Assembly: GCA_959598545.1 (NCBI GenBank)
Contig: CAUGFC010000032.1
Location: forward strand, 1-17,309
Length of the DNA stretch: 17,309 nt
Direction: 5' to 3'
Source of the DNA: an uncultured Olsenella sp.
GTDB taxonomy: Bacteria > Actinomycetota > Coriobacteriia > Coriobacteriales > Atopobiaceae
Below are positions 6,811 to 13,381 of this stretch, one piece after another. Numbering within the stretch: the stretch's first letter is position 1; every line of letters starts with the position of its first letter. The notes beneath the pieces were generated by a model. The model was given only the letters and a program-made list of their open reading frames with translations. It did no database searches and was not told the origin of the DNA. A program made the position numbers and the translations under genes.

Positions 6811-8097
6811 CTAGCCGAAGAGCCTGAAGATCTGCTGGAACGGCCACGTGAACACGGAGTAGTCGAAGTCGTTGGACCAGCGGGCGAAGTCCGCGATGGT
6901 CGTGGGCAGGCAGCCGACGGTGAGGGCCTGGCCGAAACTCAGGAGCAGGCCGGCAACCACGCCCGCGAGAATCGCTCCACGCCAACCGCCCGTGGAGTTG
7001 CCGAAGACGCCTGCCGGGCCACCGCCGAAGAAGCAGGTGATGACGGGCGGGGTCAGGGAGTAGAAGCCGACGGCGCCGAAGATGACCACGCAGAGAATGA
7101 CGGTGGCGAGGCAGCTCAGGAAGCCGATCATGACGGCGGTGGGGGCGAAGTTGAAGACGATCGGGCAGTCGAGGGCGGGAACCGCGTTGGGGACGAGCTT
7201 CTCGGAGATGCCCTTGAAGGCCTCGGTGATCTCCGCGACCATCATGGAGACGCCGGTCAGAACGATGGTGATGCCGACGCCAAACTGGACGCCCTGGGTG
7301 ATGGCGTAGAGGTAGGCAGCGGTGCCGCCACTCATGTTCTCCTCGACCCAGGCCGGGCCGGCAAGAGAGACGCCGATGACGTAGAGCAGCGTCATGACGA
7401 TGGCGGTCGAGACGGTGATGTCCTTCAGGAACGTGAGCTTGGCCGGGATGTGAAGGTCCTCGGAGGTCTCCTGCTCGTGAGACTTGAAGAGCTTGCCCAC
7501 CAGGGCGCCTGCGATCGCGCCAAACGAGGTGGTGTGACCGTAGGCCAGCTCGTCAGTCCCAGTCACCTTGCGCATGAAGGGCTGGACGAGCGCCGGAGAG
7601 AGCGTGCAGTAGACGCCGAGCATGATGCCGCCCACGATGATGAACATGGGGACGGACGGGTTGGCGATGACCTCGACGGCAAGGGCGAGGTAAACGAACG
7701 TGATGTAGTAAGTCTGGTGGACCGTCAGGTAGACGTACTTGAACGGCGTGAAGCGGGCGAGGATCAGGTTCACGACGAAGCCCACGACCATGATGAGGGC
7801 GATCGTGGAGGCCCACTCGGCGGCGAACGGGTCGGTGCCCATGCCGGGCGCGGTGGCCTCGATGTTGAAGATCTTGTTCAGGATGTCGGAGATGGGCATG
7901 ACGATCCCAGAGAGGATCGAGGTGCCCTGGGAGAGGATGAGGTATCCGATCCCCGTCTTGAGCGTGCCGGTGACCACGTCCTGGAACGGCTTGCGCTGCA
8001 GCACGAGGCCGAGAAGCGCGATGAGGCCGAGCAGGATGAAGGGCTGGTTGAAGATGTACGTAACGATGAAGTCGACGACTGGCTGGATGGCTTCCAC
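6811..8097 (-). CDS. PTS EIIC permease, L-ascorbate (UlaA/SgaT) family
   Basis: A 428-residue polytopic membrane protein and the last gene of the operon. It is the sugar channel of a PTS that takes up and phosphorylates its substrate. Many stretches match E. coli UlaA as I know it: GTLKTGIGYLIL, VSTAIVMTLLY, MVAEITEAFKGISEKLVP, a segment near VFNFAPTAVMIGF, and GVFGNSTGGWRGAI near the C-terminus. The GTG at 8097 is chosen because a strong ribosome binding site (AAGAGGTGA) ends five bases before it. A second in-frame GTG at 8106 overlaps that site. It is separated by 15 bases from the EIIB stop. The substrate is not necessarily ascorbate: the operon carries NanE and SIS proteins instead of the Ula catabolic enzymes. 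Confidence 0.9.
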   Translation of the reverse strand: MEAIQPVVDFIVTYIFNQPFILLGLIALLGLVLQRKPFQDVVTGTLKTGIGYLILSQGTSILSGIVMPISDILNKIFNIEATAPGMGTDPFAAEWASTIALIMVVGFVVNLILARFTPFKYVYLTVHQTYYITFVYLALAVEVIANPSVPMFIIVGGIMLGVYCTLSPALVQPFMRKVTGTDELAYGHTTSFGAIAGALVGKLFKSHEQETSEDLHIPAKLTFLKDITVSTAIVMTLLYVIGVSLAGPAWVEENMSGGTAAYLYAITQGVQFGVGITIVLTGVSMMVAEITEAFKGISEKLVPNAVPALDCPIVFNFAPTAVMIGFLSCLATVILCVVIFGAVGFYSLTPPVITCFFGGGPAGVFGNSTGGWRGAILAGVVAGLLLSFGQALTVGCLPTTIADFARWSNDFDYSVFTWPFQQIFRLFG

Positions 8098-8112
8098 TGA
8101 TATCACCTCTTC

Positions 8113-8409
8113 TTAGATAAGTCCGGCTTCGGTCAGGTAGGCGCCGACCTTGTCGCGCAGCTCCTGCTTGTCCATCAGGTTCTTGATGGTGATGACGTGA
8201 GGGCAGAACTTGCGCGCGTCATCGGCGAAGCTGTCGAAGGTCACAACGAGGTCGCACCTCGTGCCCTTGGCCCGCGACAGGCTCGTGTTCTCGACCTTGA
8301 CCGAGAACGGCAGGTCGAACGACTTGAAGGCGTCCGCGATGTTCATCCTGAGCAGGGTGGACGTCCCCACGCCGGCGCCACAGACCGTCAGTACCTTCAG
8401 CTCTTGCAT
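8113..8409 (-). CDS. PTS EIIB, L-ascorbate/lactose-type phosphocarrier
   Basis: A 98-residue cytoplasmic protein with the N-terminal P-loop VLTVCGAGVGTS. Cys10 is the residue expected to accept phosphate from EIIA and pass it to the incoming sugar. Length and sequence suit the SgaB/UlaB-like IIB fold. The ATG at 8409 is preceded by a textbook AGGAGG with five-base spacing; an upstream in-frame GTG at 8427 lies before that site and is rejected. It sits between SIS protein 2 and EIIC, so the PTS genes are split, with EIIA lying three genes upstream. Confidence 0.92.
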   Translation of the reverse strand: MQELKVLTVCGAGVGTSTLLRMNIADAFKSFDLPFSVKVENTSLSRAKGTRCDLVVTFDSFADDARKFCPHVITIKNLMDKQELRDKVGAYLTEAGLI

Positions 8410-8423
8410 ATGTGCCTCCTCTC

Positions 8424-9173
8424 TCACAGGTTCCTCATGCGACGGCGGTACTTCTCAACGAGAGCCTGGTTGTGCTCCCGAACGTCAGAGCGCTCGTACT
8501 CGAGGTGGCCGTTGTAGTAGACGTCGGGGGTGACGCCGCGCTCTAGCAGCAGCTCGCAGGTCTGGGCGAGAAGACCGGCGAGCATGTAGACCACCGGTAT
8601 CGTCGACGTGGCGCCCACCTTGACCTCGAGTCCCTCGAGCTCGATGGCTGCGTCGCCGATCAGCGAGCAGTTGTCGATCACGATGTCGGCGATGTCCTTG
8701 AGCTTCTTTCCGCTCGAGTGCTGCGTGGTCAGCGTGTCCGCGTACACCACATTCGTGAACGCGATCACCGGGACGCCCGCGGCCTTGGCGGCCAGCGCGA
8801 CGTCGACGGTCGCCGCGTTGTTGCCGGAGTTGGAGAAGCACACCATCACGTCGGGCGGCCTGACCTCGTTGTAGGAGACGATGACCTGGCCGATGCCCTC
8901 GACCTTCTCGAGGTAGCTCGTCTTGGTGATCTCGTTGATGCCGGCGACGGCGGACTCGAAGATCGCGTGCACGTTGGCCAGCGTCGCGGAGCGCCAGAAG
9001 CAGTCCTCGGTCACGAGGCTCGAGTGCCCCGAGCCGAAGAGGTGGATGATGCCGTCCTTCTCGGTGGCGTCGGCGAGGACCTCCGCCGCGCGCATGATGT
9101 TGTCGCCCTGGGTGTCGTAGGCCTTCTGGACGACCCCGTTCATGGTCTCGAAGTAGCGCTGCCAGGCACGCAT
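8424..9173 (-). CDS. SIS-domain protein 2 (UPF0309-like sugar-phosphate isomerase fold)
   Basis: A 249-residue cytoplasmic protein with a single SIS domain that binds phosphosugars. The phosphate-binding loops are visible as LFGSGHSS (45-52) and CFSNSGNN (112-119). The C-terminal VYYNGHLEYERSDVREHN corresponds to the VFLSGNIEGADEHN-type ending of UPF0309 proteins. The ATG at 9173 overlaps the NanE TGA (TGATG), so the two are translationally coupled. It resembles the first gene of the operon in length and motif positions but is clearly diverged, with GSGHSS in place of GCGHSH. Likely roles are aldose-ketose isomerisation or a MurQ/GlmS-related step on an amino-sugar phosphate. The exact reaction cannot be read from sequence. 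Confidence 0.85.
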   Translation of the reverse strand: MRAWQRYFETMNGVVQKAYDTQGDNIMRAAEVLADATEKDGIIHLFGSGHSSLVTEDCFWRSATLANVHAIFESAVAGINEITKTSYLEKVEGIGQVIVSYNEVRPPDVMVCFSNSGNNAATVDVALAAKAAGVPVIAFTNVVYADTLTTQHSSGKKLKDIADIVIDNCSLIGDAAIELEGLEVKVGATSTIPVVYMLAGLLAQTCELLLERGVTPDVYYNGHLEYERSDVREHNQALVEKYRRRMRNL

Positions 9174-9904
9174 CACTGCTCCCCTCCCTCGCTCGCATCC
9201 ATGAGGATGGTCTTGACGATCTTCCTGGGCTCGGTGATCGAGGTGCCGATGACCACGCAGTCGGCGCCCGCATCGAGACAGCGGCGCATCTTGTGGCCGT
9301 CGGTGATGCGCCCCTCGGCCACCACGTGCTCCACGCCCGCGGCGCGCAGGTCGGAGATGATCTCGTAGTCGGGGTCGGGGCTCGGCAGCGTGCCGAAGGC
9401 GATGGGGTTCTTGGAGTACGGGGTGTAGCCCGAAAGCGTGGTTCCCACGAAGTCGGCGCCCGCCCCCCATGCCGCCACGCCCTCCTCGACCGTCGAGATA
9501 TCGGCAACGACGGGCAGGTCGGAGTACTTCTCCTTGATGGCCGCGAGGAACTCCGCGAGAGTCAGCTCGTCATAGCGCGGGCGGCAGGTGCCGTCCACCG
9601 CGATGGCGTCGGCGCCGGCGGCAACCAGGGCGTCCACCTCGGCCATGGTGGGAGTGATGCGAAAGTCCTTGGAGCCGGGCTCCTTGTAGATCTTCTTGAT
9701 GCCGATGACCGGGACCTCAGGCCCAACCGCCTCTTTGACCGCGGACACGTTCTCGAGGTTCGTGCGCACGGCGGCGGCACCGCCCGCCATGACGCTGCGC
9801 GCCACGCAGGCCATGGCCACGGGCTCGGCCATCAGCTCGTTGATGTCCTCGCCGGCGTAGCAGGAGACGATGAGCCCTCCCTTCACCACGTCAAGCAACC
9901 GCAT
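9173..9904 (-). CDS. nanE: N-acetylmannosamine-6-phosphate 2-epimerase
   Basis: A 243-residue TIM-barrel enzyme converting ManNAc-6-P to GlcNAc-6-P. The family landmarks run in order: VVKGGLIVSC at the N-terminus, Arg47 in AAVRTN, the Lys in PVIGIKK (70/71), RITPTMAEVDALVAAGADAI, Asp104 in AVDGTCR, ADISTVEEG, GTTLSGYT and Glu197 in VVAEGRI. The Lys and Glu match the known catalytic pair. The usual ALDATxR motif is AVDGTCR here, a small deviation. The ATG at 9904 is preferred because GAGAGGAG lies about ten bases upstream; the in-frame GTG at 9913 is almost on top of that site. The start overlaps the end of EIIA by 14 bases. No nagA or nagB is in the window, so GlcNAc-6-P must be used by enzymes elsewhere. 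Confidence 0.93.
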   Translation of the reverse strand: MRLLDVVKGGLIVSCYAGEDINELMAEPVAMACVARSVMAGGAAAVRTNLENVSAVKEAVGPEVPVIGIKKIYKEPGSKDFRITPTMAEVDALVAAGADAIAVDGTCRPRYDELTLAEFLAAIKEKYSDLPVVADISTVEEGVAAWGAGADFVGTTLSGYTPYSKNPIAFGTLPSPDPDYEIISDLRAAGVEHVVAEGRITDGHKMRRCLDAGADCVVIGTSITEPRKIVKTILMDASEGGEQ

Positions 9905-10358
9905 GGTCAACACGCTCCTCTCTCATCTCTGCCGGTAGGTCTGCGACGCCCCTCGCCTGTTCGAGAAGCGCGATGTTGCCCTCCGTCCCAAGAAAGCCAG
10001 CGACCTCCCGGAAGAGTCCGAGGTGCTCCTCGTCGGTGACCGCGGCGATGGCGAAGACGACGTACACGGGGTCGTTGTCCGGGTTGCCAAAGCGGACCCC
10101 GTCCGGGAAGGTCGCCACGGCGATGCCGTTCCTGGCGACGCTCCCCTTCGGGCGCGCATGCGCGAGGGCGACGCCCGGGGTCACCACGATATAGGGGCCC
10201 AGCTCACGCACTGTGTCCACCATGTCCTGGACATACGACGGGTCGCAGACCCCCTCTCTCACGAGAAGGTCGCCCGCCTGGCGCACGGCCTCCTCCCAGG
10301 TGCGGGCCTCCTGCCCGAGAGCGATGCCGCCCGCACCTATGTAGCTGCCAATGGACAT
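9891..10358 (-). CDS. PTS EIIA (mannitol/fructose fold, UlaC-like)
   Basis: A 155-residue cytoplasmic phosphocarrier that takes phosphate from HPr and gives it to EIIB. His67 in TPGVALAHARP is the expected phosphorylation site. ARTWEEAVRQAGDLLV, the GPYIVV segment before the active site, and DNDPVYVVFAIAAVTDEEH all resemble UlaC. Length equals UlaC at about 154. The ATG at 10358 lies five bases after the regulator stop; a GGGAGG lies within the regulator's 3' end, rather far (12 bases) from the start. Its 3' end overlaps nanE. Confidence 0.92.
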   Translation of the reverse strand: MSIGSYIGAGGIALGQEARTWEEAVRQAGDLLVREGVCDPSYVQDMVDTVRELGPYIVVTPGVALAHARPKGSVARNGIAVATFPDGVRFGNPDNDPVYVVFAIAAVTDEEHLGLFREVAGFLGTEGNIALLEQARGVADLPAEMREERVDHAVA

Positions 10359-10363
10359 CTCGT

Positions 10364-12187
10364 TTACGCACCTCCCATGACTTCCCTGATCTCACTTGCG
10401 TTCCTAGCCGTACACAGGGTCTGGACGTCGACCCTGTCAAAGAGCTCGAGAAGGTCCCTGAGGGCGCGAATGTGGGACCAGTTGTCAGTTGCGGCGAGGC
10501 AGAACACCAGACGGACCGGGTCATAGTCCGCACGGCCGGACTCGACGCCCCCGGGAAGAACCGCGAGCGTCATAGCGAGGCGGTTCACGCTGCGCCCCGC
10601 ACGCCCGTGGACGAGGGCGACGCCGGGCATGAAGGCGAAGCAGGTCCCCTCGCGACGCATATCCGCAAGGGCCTGGTCCACGAAGTCGTCGTCCACATCG
10701 CCGGCGGAGACCAGCGGCGCACATGCCGTCCGGATGGCCTCCTCGTAGCCGGAGGCGTCCACGGGACAGAGAATCTTCTCCGGGCCGAGCAGCTCCGCCA
10801 GGGAGGGCTGGATGCGCTCGGCGTGGACCACGAGGCCGTGCGCCGTGAACGCGCGCTCCATGTCGCCGAGAAGCCCCTCGGGGTCGAGAATCGTGCAGTG
10901 CCGCTGGACGACCCCCATGATCTTCTCGAGAAGCGCGTCGTCCGTGCGACCTATCGCGGCCCTTCTCGCCATGCGCTCGATCGACGCACAGAAGTAGAGC
11001 GCGAGATAGGCGACGTCCCCCTCGGAGACCTCGCCGAGCAGGCCGCCCTCCTCATGGGAGACGATGTCCTCTAGAGCCTCGAAGCACATCGGGTGCGCGG
11101 CCCGCGCGTCCTCGACGTCGGGAGAGAGCGTGACGATGCCGTGACGCAGGCGAAAGACCATGGGGCCGAGGTGGTTCTGGAGCGACTCGATGAGTTCCTG
11201 GTCGGCGGAGAAGCTCTCCCCAAGCCGGTCCTCCATCGCGCGGACGATGCGGTCGAGCAGCATCTGCACGCCGATCCAGTCTTCACGAAGGTAGGGCTCG
11301 GGGGTGACGAAGCGGGCACCGAGAAGAACCATCGCGAGATACTCGACCTCGCCGGTCGGAAGTGGAGCGTCCCCTGACCGCGCCATCTCGTCGGCGATCT
11401 GTACCGCATAGACGTACTCCCGAGAGGAGACGACGGACGCGAGATCGGGAATCTGGTCGCTCTCCACGCACGATGAGCTCATCCGTATGCGCATGACCGC
11501 GAGCGTGTAGACGATCATGCGGAGCGAGTCGAATGCCAGCCAGTGGCCGAAGTCGCCAGACTCAAGCCCCATCACGATGGCGAGCAGCTCTCTCGCAGAG
11601 TCCACGACGCCCAGGGCCTTGAGCCACCGGGCGACGGCGCTCCAGGCAAACACGCTCTCGTCATGGACGCAGGCAAAGTCGAGGTTGCGCTCGATCACCT
11701 GGACGGCAAGCCTGCGGACGGCGAACTCGCTCCCCGCGAGGCGCCTGCCCTTGCTCGAGAGCGACTCGAGACGCAGACCGGAGGCGGACAGCTCGCTCTT
11801 GAGCAGCGTGACGTCACGGTCGATGATGCTGCGGCTCACGCCGAGACGGTCGGCAATCTGCTGACTCGTCAGGTGCGAGGTGCCCGAGGTGAGGAAGAGC
11901 ATGAACTCCACGTCGCGGCGCTCCGTCGGAGACAGCGCGAAGTCAACAGGATCCAGGCCGTCAATGGCGTCTGACACCAAGGGGGCCTGGCCCGCGTCAG
12001 AGAAGCGCACGACGCCCTTGTCGAGCGTGGGCGCGGCAAGGCCGAGCTGGCGACAGAACGCATCGAGGCCGTCGAGCTCATACCGGACGAGCCTCGGGCT
12101 GATGCCGAGCTCCCTCGAGAGGTGCTCGAGGCTCGCATGGCCGTCGGCAATGAGAATGCTCACGATATGTGCTGCGCGGCTGTTCAC
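10364..12187 (-). CDS. PRD-containing transcriptional regulator with C-terminal EIIA domain (BglG/MtlR/LicR type)
   Basis: A 607-residue operon regulator. An N-terminal HTH at about 5-40 and a second HTH at about 92-150 (TSQQIADRLGVSRSIIDRDV) bind DNA. PRD1 covers roughly 185-300 and PRD2 roughly 305-410. A PTS EIIA-2 domain covers about 460-600 with His527 in MPGVALVHGR. PRD and EIIA domains are phosphorylated by HPr and EII proteins, so activity tracks sugar availability. The EIIB-like domain usual in MtlR/LicR activators (a Cys-loop between PRD2 and EIIA) is not seen. Only one of the four typical PRD histidines is clear, His339 in LQNHLGPMVFRL; the others appear replaced (MIVYTLAVMRI, LAMVLLGAR, LALYFCASIER). 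The start is GTG at 12187 with AGGGGG five bases upstream, eight bases after SIS protein 1. As second gene of its own operon it probably autoregulates. Confidence 0.88.
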   Translation of the reverse strand: MNSRAAHIVSILIADGHASLEHLSRELGISPRLVRYELDGLDAFCRQLGLAAPTLDKGVVRFSDAGQAPLVSDAIDGLDPVDFALSPTERRDVEFMLFLTSGTSHLTSQQIADRLGVSRSIIDRDVTLLKSELSASGLRLESLSSKGRRLAGSEFAVRRLAVQVIERNLDFACVHDESVFAWSAVARWLKALGVVDSARELLAIVMGLESGDFGHWLAFDSLRMIVYTLAVMRIRMSSSCVESDQIPDLASVVSSREYVYAVQIADEMARSGDAPLPTGEVEYLAMVLLGARFVTPEPYLREDWIGVQMLLDRIVRAMEDRLGESFSADQELIESLQNHLGPMVFRLRHGIVTLSPDVEDARAAHPMCFEALEDIVSHEEGGLLGEVSEGDVAYLALYFCASIERMARRAAIGRTDDALLEKIMGVVQRHCTILDPEGLLGDMERAFTAHGLVVHAERIQPSLAELLGPEKILCPVDASGYEEAIRTACAPLVSAGDVDDDFVDQALADMRREGTCFAFMPGVALVHGRAGRSVNRLAMTLAVLPGGVESGRADYDPVRLVFCLAATDNWSHIRALRDLLELFDRVDVQTLCTARNASEIREVMGGA

Positions 12188-12195
12188 GGTGCCCC

Positions 12196-12930
12196 CTACA
12201 GGCTCCTGACCCGAGCCGAATACCGCTTGACCAGGTCTGCGTTGTGTTCGGATGACCCTTCGCAGTTGCCGCTCAGGAACACCTCCGGCTCACGCCCGGA
12301 GGCGCGCAGACGCTCGCAGGCGGAGAGCATGACGAGATTGGCAATGAGCAGCGTGGCAATGCTCGAGGTCGGGCCGGCCTTGGTCCCGTCCGTGCGCACC
12401 GGGACGCTCGCGTCTCCGACGGCGACGTGGTTGTCGACGCAGACGTCACAGACGTCAGGGAGGTGCAGGCCGAGCGGGTGCCGGCTGGGCTTCTCGCGGT
12501 AAGCGAAGGAGGAGATGCCTATGACGGCGGCACCCTTCTCAGCGGCCGCCTGGGCCATCTCTATCGCAAGGGAGTTGATGCCGCTTGTGGATGCGACGAG
12601 CAGGCAGTCGTCCGGCCCGATCGGATAGCGCTCCGCTATGAGGGGCGCATAGCCGCTCTTGCGTTCAAGCAGGCTGCTCTTTGCCGCGCCTTCGTGGAGC
12701 ATCGTCGAAGTGTCGAACATCGGGCAGACCGGGGCGAGGCCGCCGGCGCGATAGAAAAGCTCCTCCTCGACCATATGGGAGTGCCCACAGCCAAAGACGT
12801 AGAGCATCCCGTCATGAGAAAGGGAGGAGGCGAGCAGCTCGCCTGCCCGGTCTATGGCCTCGCGCTCGTCGGAGACGATGGCCGACAGGACGTCCTCGAC
12901 TGCATTCAAATACAGGTCCGCAAATCCCAT
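12196..12930 (-). CDS. SIS-domain protein 1 (UPF0309-like), first gene of the PTS operon
   Basis: A 244-residue cytoplasmic SIS protein that closely follows the UPF0309 pattern: YVFGCGHSHMVEEELFYRAG near 44-63, MLHEGAAKSS, VASTSGIN (112-119), SRHPLGLHLPDVCDVCVDN, and the ending VFLSGNCEGSSEHN. The loops bind the phosphate of a sugar substrate. UPF0309 proteins have no firmly assigned reaction that I know of. The ATG at 12930 has a strong GGGAGG with five-base spacing. It is followed after eight bases by the PRD regulator. A second, more diverged paralogue lies five genes later, so the pathway may need two different SIS steps or a hetero-oligomer. Confidence 0.88.
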   Translation of the reverse strand: MGFADLYLNAVEDVLSAIVSDEREAIDRAGELLASSLSHDGMLYVFGCGHSHMVEEELFYRAGGLAPVCPMFDTSTMLHEGAAKSSLLERKSGYAPLIAERYPIGPDDCLLVASTSGINSLAIEMAQAAAEKGAAVIGISSFAYREKPSRHPLGLHLPDVCDVCVDNHVAVGDASVPVRTDGTKAGPTSSIATLLIANLVMLSACERLRASGREPEVFLSGNCEGSSEHNADLVKRYSARVRSL

Positions 12931-13222
12931 CCGTGCCTCCCATGACTCGAAATAACATCACGTTTTGAATCGATATAACGAGCAGCACGCTATCCGCGGC
13001 TTGGCCTCCCGTTTTGACTGCCAAGTCGTGGTAAATCTGAAACAAACGAACCTATGGTGAAACGCATGCCGTCTTTGGCATACTCACAGTTTGCCGAGAG
13101 GCCGTCTAGGATGCAACACGATGTTCTTCCATCGAATCGCTACAAAATGTGCAGCAAGCATCCGGGCGTGGCATGATCTCATGTCGATGGAGCGTTTTTA
13201 ATTTTTATCAATCTGAAGGAAG
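12931..13222 (-). promoter_or_regulatory. AT-richer leader and promoter region of the PTS operon
   Basis: These 290 bases hold no supported gene. G+C is about 49% in 13021-13200, well below the flanking genes. A -10-like TGTTAT (minus, 12957-12952) lies just ahead of the ribosome binding site but has no matching -35. CGTTTTGA occurs twice on plus (12961-12968 and 13010-13017). Two small inverted repeats are present: CTTGGC/GCCAAG at 13000-13025, and ATGCC/GGCAT near 13065-13080. These are candidate operators for the PRD regulator or a catabolite regulator. The promoter itself cannot be fixed from sequence alone. Confidence 0.4.
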
Positions 13223-13378
13223 GGTTAGGAAATCGCGCTCGTCCCCGTTCTTCTCGGCGTGCGGGTTAGGAAATCGCGCTCGTCCCCCTCCGCGGACGCG
13301 TTTGGAGGGGGACGAGCGCGATCTTCTAACCAGACCGGTCGCGGGGACGGGGACGACGCGGCATTCCCAACCCGACGG
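13223..13378. repeat. Nested-palindrome intergenic repeat, copy 2 (156 bp)
   Basis: Same element as 6574-6729, with 152 of 156 bases identical. Unit B (13264-13291) and its inverse B' (13304-13331) form the 28-bp stem around GCGGACGCGTTT. In this copy unit B reads GGTTAGGAAATCGCG, which restores pairing lost in copy 1. The right end lies three bases from the stop codon of the membrane protein at 13382. It has the same orientation as copy 1 relative to the upstream minus-strand gene. It may act as the end of the dnaX operon transcript, though no T-run follows the stem. Confidence 0.93.
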
Positions 13379-13381
13379 CGC

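Noticed and set aside
6805..8100. 431-codon open frame antisense to EIIC
   Set aside because: Asp/Glu/Gly/His-rich mirror of a clear UlaA-family gene; no motif, no ribosome binding site.
6811..10358. L-ascorbate utilisation (Ula) operon
   Set aside because: The transport proteins fit, but no UlaD, UlaE, UlaF or UlaG is present and NanE points to amino-sugar phosphates.
13084..13182. 32-codon minus-strand open frame in the gap before the PTS operon
   Set aside because: No ribosome binding site, no recognisable sequence, length expected by chance in an AT-richer region.
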